From contig JBJXEY010000497.1 of NCBI GenBank assembly GCA_046153355.1, positions 1 to 9,200 of the forward strand: a stretch of 9,200 bases of DNA, written 5' to 3'. The position numbers were made by a program, and so were the translations under genes. Source of the stretch: 2-02-FULL-62-17 sp046153355. Its GTDB lineage: Bacteria; Pseudomonadota; Gammaproteobacteria; Burkholderiales; SG8-39. The notes under the pieces are model-generated. The model was not told the DNA's origin and did no database searches. It saw only the letters and a program-made list of their open reading frames with translations. Positions 5,597 through 9,200 of this stretch are shown piece by piece (positions within the stretch are counted from its first letter, which is position 1; each line of letters begins with the position of its first letter).

Positions 5597-6624
5597 AAAA
5601 AATCTGTGTAGTGGGCGCCGGCGCCGTGGGTGGCAATATCGCGGTGCGACTCGCTAATTCAGGCAACGAAATTACGGTTATCGCGCGTGGCGCCAACGCC
5701 GAGGCAATTCGACAACGTGGCCTGGTATTGAAAATGCCCGGCGCGACGTTAAGCGCCCACCCACGCGTTTGCGAAAATATGCGAGAAGCTGGCGAGCACG
5801 AGGTGGTGTTCGTCGCAGTCAAGGCGCATTCGTTGGCGGAGATTGCCGATGACTTGCCTTCGCTGTGTGGTCCGGACACGCCGGTGGTTTTCATCATCAA
5901 TGGCATCCCCTGGTGGTATCCGCTGGGTGGCGCGAAGCTTGCCTATCCCTGGCCAGATCTCAACTATCTCGACCCTGCCAAAGCGCTGGAGACCAAGCTA
6001 GGTATTGGCCGCGTTATTGGCACGGTGGTGTACGCCGGCAACAGCTTGATCGAACCCGGCGTGGTACAAAGCGCCGCCGCTGCCGCCGGCACCATATCGA
6101 TCGGCGACCCTAATCTTAGCGGTGACCCGAATGGCGCACGCGCGGCACGTCTGGCGAGCGTAGGCCAAATGCTCGAAGCAGCCGGTTACAAAGCCCCAAT
6201 CGCCGCCGATATACGTCAAGCGGCCTGGATGAAGTTGGTGGGCAGCAATCTTGCCGCCATGCCAATTTGCACTTTGCTCGGCAAACCCCTGGCGGTGTTC
6301 AGTCAAAACGCCGAGCTCGCCGCCTTGAATCGCGCGATGTTGTATGAAGGCTTGGCGATTGCCGCGGCGTGGGGCTATGTATTGCCGATCAATCCCGAGG
6401 GCGAACAAGATCCGCGGCTGCTCACCAACCCGCACAAACCTTCCATGACGCAGGATTTCGAGCGCGCTCGTATGCTGGAGATCGACCCGATACTCACTGC
6501 GGCGCAACGCATGGCGCGCGCCGCGGGCGTGCCCACACCGAACTTTGATGCGGTGATGGCACTACTCAAGCAGCGCGCCAGCGACGCGGGCCTTTATATT
6601 CAACTTCCAAGGAGAGTTTCATGA
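5593..6624 (+). CDS. PanE/ApbA-like 2-ketoacid (2-dehydropantoate 2-reductase family) reductase
   Basis: A 343-residue NAD(P)H-dependent oxidoreductase with a Rossmann domain bearing GAGAVGG (8-14) and VAVKAHSL (74-81), and a C-terminal helical domain. The probable catalytic Lys is Lys214 in AWMKLVGSNL (211-220). SMTQDFERARMLEIDPI (284-300) matches the family's late substrate and cofactor contacts. E. coli PanE has Asn four residues after its catalytic Lys; here that position is Ser218, with Asn219 next to it. A long aromatic insertion after ING (102-104), rich in Trp, Tyr and Pro (about 105-135), makes it longer than PanE (303 residues). These features and the catabolic neighbours suggest a paralogue acting on another 2-keto or 2-hydroxy acid. 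It lacks a clear ribosome binding site and is probably translated through the ATGA overlap with the hydratase. A second ATGA links it to the CapA gene. Confidence 0.85.
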   Translation: MKKICVVGAGAVGGNIAVRLANSGNEITVIARGANAEAIRQRGLVLKMPGATLSAHPRVCENMREAGEHEVVFVAVKAHSLAEIADDLPSLCGPDTPVVFIINGIPWWYPLGGAKLAYPWPDLNYLDPAKALETKLGIGRVIGTVVYAGNSLIEPGVVQSAAAAAGTISIGDPNLSGDPNGARAARLASVGQMLEAAGYKAPIAADIRQAAWMKLVGSNLAAMPICTLLGKPLAVFSQNAELAALNRAMLYEGLAIAAAWGYVLPINPEGEQDPRLLTNPHKPSMTQDFERARMLEIDPILTAAQRMARAAGVPTPNFDAVMALLKQRASDAGLYIQLPRRVS

Positions 6625-7970
6625 TTTACGAAGCCGAACGCGGCGACCTTTCTATTTCCGTCGTGGGCGACGCGATGATTTCACGCCGCATGAGCGTGTT
6701 TCGCGAACCGGCGTTTTTAAAGTTGATCGACTTGGTGCGTTCCACCGATGTGAGCATCGCCAACTTGGAATTGCTCTTCCACGATTACGAGAATTCCTGG
6801 GCGTGGTCGCACGGCACGTACACGCGCTCCGACCCGAAGAATTTGGAAGAGCTTAAATGGATGGGGTTCGATGCGGTGTTCACGGCGAATAATCATTCTT
6901 TTGATTTCTCCGAGGGCGGGTTCCTCACCACCTTGAATTATCTGGATCAACTGGGCATTCCGCATGGCGGCGGCGGCAAGGATTTGGATCATGCGCGCGC
7001 ACCGGGCTACTACGACTCTCCCGCCGGGCGCGTGGCGGTGATGTCGGCGGCGAGCACCTATACCGATGTGTCGCGCGCCGGCTACGGCCGCGCCGATTTC
7101 CCCGGCCGGCCCGGCATCAATGCCCTACGGCGGCAAACCGTCAATTACGTGACGCGCGATCTGTTCGATGCCATGCGCCGCGCCAATGCCGAGCTTGGCT
7201 TCGAGGCGCACGCCGATGCGCATGCACGCTTTGGCTTCACCGGCCGCACCAAACCACACGATAAGAATGAAGTATTGAAATTCTTGAACGAAGAATTCCG
7301 CGTCGCGGACCAGTGCCGCGTGGAATCGAAGGTTCATAAGGAAGATTACGAGGGCATCGGTCGTTGGATACGCGGCGCGAAAAAACAGGCCGATTGGCTG
7401 GTGTACGGCGTGCACACCCACGAGAGCGGCACCGGCGGTGAATACCACGGCGCCTCACGCACCGATCCGCCGCAGTTCATGGTGGATTTCGCCCATTGGG
7501 CCATCGACCAGGGTTGCGATGTGATCGCCGGTCACGGCCCGCACTACCTGCGTGGCATTGAGATTTACAACGGCCGGCCGATTTTTTATAGCCTGGGCAA
7601 TTTCATTTTGCAAAATGAAACCATGCCCTGGGTGCCGCACGAAGGTTATGCGCGCTTTGGCCTGGGCGCCGAACAAACGCCTGGCGATTATTTTCACGAT
7701 CGCTCCGATGGCGGCGCGCGCGGCTTTCCCGCCGACCGCGTGTTTTGGGAAGCGGTGCTGCCCATTTGCCAATTCAAGGGGCGCGAATTGAAGGAAATCA
7801 AACTCTACCCGGTGGATCTCGGTTGGAAGCGCCCCATTCCGCAACGCGGACGACCGGTATTGGCCGAAGGTGAAGTCGCCCAACACATCCTCACCTTCCT
7901 ACAAAAGCTTTCGGCGCCGTTAGGTACCAAGATAGCGATCGAAGGCGACGTTGGTGTTATCCGGCTGTAG
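6621..7970 (+). CDS. CapA-family (PGA_cap, metallophosphatase-fold) protein, probably cytosolic
   Basis: A 449-residue member of the CapA/PgsA group with the calcineurin-like metallophosphoesterase fold. The usual metal and active-site motifs are present in order: SVVGDAM (13-19), IANLELL (46-52), TANNHSFDFS (88-97), YGVHTHESG (262-270), AGHGPHYLRG (303-312) and FYSLGNFIL (322-330). An insertion of variable sequence spans about 165-255. Described CapA/PgsA proteins act in poly-gamma-glutamate capsule synthesis and are membrane-anchored. Here there is no signal peptide or membrane segment, and no capB or capC neighbour, so capsule synthesis is unlikely. Hydrolysis of an ester, amide or phosphoester in the surrounding pathway is an inference. 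A strong AAGGAG (6609-6614) lies 6 bases before the ATG, which also overlaps the reductase stop (ATGA). The transporter gene follows after 9 bases. Confidence 0.87.
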   Translation: MIYEAERGDLSISVVGDAMISRRMSVFREPAFLKLIDLVRSTDVSIANLELLFHDYENSWAWSHGTYTRSDPKNLEELKWMGFDAVFTANNHSFDFSEGGFLTTLNYLDQLGIPHGGGGKDLDHARAPGYYDSPAGRVAVMSAASTYTDVSRAGYGRADFPGRPGINALRRQTVNYVTRDLFDAMRRANAELGFEAHADAHARFGFTGRTKPHDKNEVLKFLNEEFRVADQCRVESKVHKEDYEGIGRWIRGAKKQADWLVYGVHTHESGTGGEYHGASRTDPPQFMVDFAHWAIDQGCDVIAGHGPHYLRGIEIYNGRPIFYSLGNFILQNETMPWVPHEGYARFGLGAEQTPGDYFHDRSDGGARGFPADRVFWEAVLPICQFKGRELKEIKLYPVDLGWKRPIPQRGRPVLAEGEVAQHILTFLQKLSAPLGTKIAIEGDVGVIRL

Positions 7971-7979
7971 CGCCAGCGC

Positions 7980-9122
7980 TTGAAACCCATCGCCGCCGCG
8001 CTGGCGGTTGCCATGTGCAATATGGTGGCGATGCGTTCCAGCCGCGTATTGCTCTCCTTGTTCGCGCTGGATCTGGGGACCAGCGTTTCGGTCATCGGCG
8101 CGCTGGTGGCAAGCATCTCGCTTTTTCCGCTATTCCTGTCCATCTATGCCGGGCGACTCACTGATCGATTGGGCGTGCGAAAACCCCTGGTGTGGGGAGC
8201 AGCGGGCGTCACCCTGGCGATGATCGTGCCCTACTTCATGCCCAATCTCGCAGGTCTTTTTTTATCGGCTGCATTGCTCGGTACTTCGAATATTTTTTTC
8301 GCGCTGGCGATGCAACACTGGGTCGGATTGCTCGCGGACACGCCCGTGCAACGCACGCGCAACTTCGGCAATTACGCCACCTGCGTCTCTGTCGGCGCGT
8401 TTATCGGACCGATGATCGCGGGTTTTGGCATTGATAGCGTCGGCCACGCCGGCGCCTATCTAATTTGCGCGACTTTTCCCCTGGCCGCTTTCATAGCGGT
8501 GGCGTTTTTCGTGCGCGACCAGCCGCCGCCGGAAAAACGCGCGGAAGGCGCGCCCGTGGGCAACGCCATGGATCTGGTGCGCGTACCCGAGTTGCGACGC
8601 ATCCTCATCACCGGCGGCGTACTGCTCACCGGCATCGATTTGTTCGAGTTCTACATGCCGGTGTACACGCGCGGCATTGGCCACCCGGCCTCGGTAATTG
8701 GCATTATCGTCGGCATGTATGCACTTGCCGCATTCGTGGTGCGCGCGGCCATACCGAAACTGGTGCGCTGGAAAACCGAAGAACAGTTGTTGACACGCTG
8801 CCTGCTATTTGGCGCGCTGGGTTTTCTGCTGGTTCCTTTTTTGGAAAATCCCTGGTTGCTGGGCGCAATCGCCTTTACGCTCGGGCTTTGCATGGGCTGC
8901 GGACAACCGCTCACCATGTCCATCATCTACAACCGCTCGCCGGCCGGCCGCTCAGGCGAAGCGCTGGGCCTGCGCTTGACCAGCAACAATCTCACCCACA
9001 CTGGCGTGCCGGTTATCTTTGGCGCCCTGGGTGCGGCCATTGGCGTAGCGCCGGTATTCTGGGTTATTGCCGCGCTGCTTGGCACGGGCGCCTGGTATAG
9101 CCGTTTTGGCGCGCGAAAATAA
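7980..9122 (+). CDS. MFS transporter (second)
   Basis: A 380-residue inner-membrane protein with about 12 hydrophobic helices. Motif A between helices 2 and 3 is GRLTDRLGVRKP (58-69). A motif like that of helix 5 in drug/proton antiporters is SVGAFIGPMIAGFG (137-150). The central polar loop lies at about 178-205, and SPAGRSGEALGLR (320-332) sits between later helices. It is shorter than the first MFS protein and not closely similar to it. The start is TTG at 7980, the only start codon between the in-frame TAG ending the CapA gene and helix 1. An ATG at 8013 would trim helix 1. No ribosome binding site is evident, so translation may depend on the CapA gene ending 9 bases upstream. Its place in the operon suggests import of the pathway substrate or export of a product. 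Confidence 0.87.
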   Translation: MKPIAAALAVAMCNMVAMRSSRVLLSLFALDLGTSVSVIGALVASISLFPLFLSIYAGRLTDRLGVRKPLVWGAAGVTLAMIVPYFMPNLAGLFLSAALLGTSNIFFALAMQHWVGLLADTPVQRTRNFGNYATCVSVGAFIGPMIAGFGIDSVGHAGAYLICATFPLAAFIAVAFFVRDQPPPEKRAEGAPVGNAMDLVRVPELRRILITGGVLLTGIDLFEFYMPVYTRGIGHPASVIGIIVGMYALAAFVVRAAIPKLVRWKTEEQLLTRCLLFGALGFLLVPFLENPWLLGAIAFTLGLCMGCGQPLTMSIIYNRSPAGRSGEALGLRLTSNNLTHTGVPVIFGALGAAIGVAPVFWVIAALLGTGAWYSRFGARK

Positions 9123-9144
9123 ACCACACAAGGAGATAAAACGT

Positions 9145-9200
9145 ATGAACCAATCGGACAATGCCCTCTTACACGACAAAGAAGCAATCCGCGAGGTGCG
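9145..9200 (+). CDS. 5' end of a probable NTF2/SnoaL-like protein (cut by window edge)
   Basis: The ATG at 9145 is preceded by a strong AAGGAGA (9130-9136) with 8 bases of spacing, 22 bases after the MFS stop. Eighteen residues are visible, MNQSDNALLHDKEAIREV. The LLxDKEAIREV pattern is typical of the N-terminal helix of SnoaL-like/NTF2-fold proteins, small cone-shaped enzymes or ring-hydroxylating dioxygenase beta subunits. With so few residues the family call is an inference, but the gene start itself is well supported and extends the operon past the right edge. Confidence 0.6.
   Translation, partial: MNQSDNALLHDKEAIREV

Noticed and set aside
8465..9100. 211-residue plus-strand frame inside the second MFS gene
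   Set aside because: Its Arg/His/Gly-rich composition is typical of an out-of-frame reading of a GC-rich membrane gene. It has no domain or start signal.

Overview
This is a GC-rich, gene-dense bacterial window. The protein families, the strong AAGGAG-type ribosome binding sites and the tightly packed operon suggest a member of the Pseudomonadota. The sequence alone does not allow a closer placement. There is no tRNA, rRNA, insertion sequence, integrase or CRISPR array.

Left part (1-976): a leftward gene encodes an adenylylsulfate (APS) kinase, CysC. Its sequence resembles the kinase half of fused CysNC/NodQ proteins, but it stands alone here. Between it and the left edge are about 100 bases with two ATCGAT-centred palindromes and perhaps the tail of an incoming gene. 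The divergent gap to its right holds a possible promoter and four degenerate 13-base tandem repeats that run into the ribosome binding site of the next gene.

Middle (977-3541): three rightward genes encode a small glyoxalase-fold (VOC) protein, a 12-helix MFS exporter of the EntS/MFS_3 type, and a secreted four-cysteine protein of the bacterial 'lectin' (C-type lectin/endostatin-like) family. A 195-base leader before the lectin gene carries three short hairpins and a cluster of CTAG tetranucleotides.

Right (3510-9200): a compact rightward operon encodes an HsaA/HpaB-like flavin-dependent monooxygenase, a MaoC/FAS1-type hydratase related to mesaconyl-C4-CoA hydratase, a PanE/ApbA-like 2-ketoacid reductase, a CapA-family metallophosphatase-fold protein without a signal peptide, a second MFS transporter, and the start of a probable NTF2/SnoaL-like protein cut by the right edge. 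Overlaps of 32, 4 and 4 bases and a 9-base gap point to co-transcription. The 59-base gap between monooxygenase and hydratase holds four 14-base tandem repeats.

The operon looks like uptake (MFS) plus oxygenation, hydration, reduction and hydrolysis of an organic acid or CoA-linked aromatic or alicyclic compound. The substrate cannot be read from the sequence. This gene combination, with a cytosolic CapA-like enzyme and a PanE-like reductase lacking one expected active-site Asn, is the best candidate here for an undescribed catabolic module.
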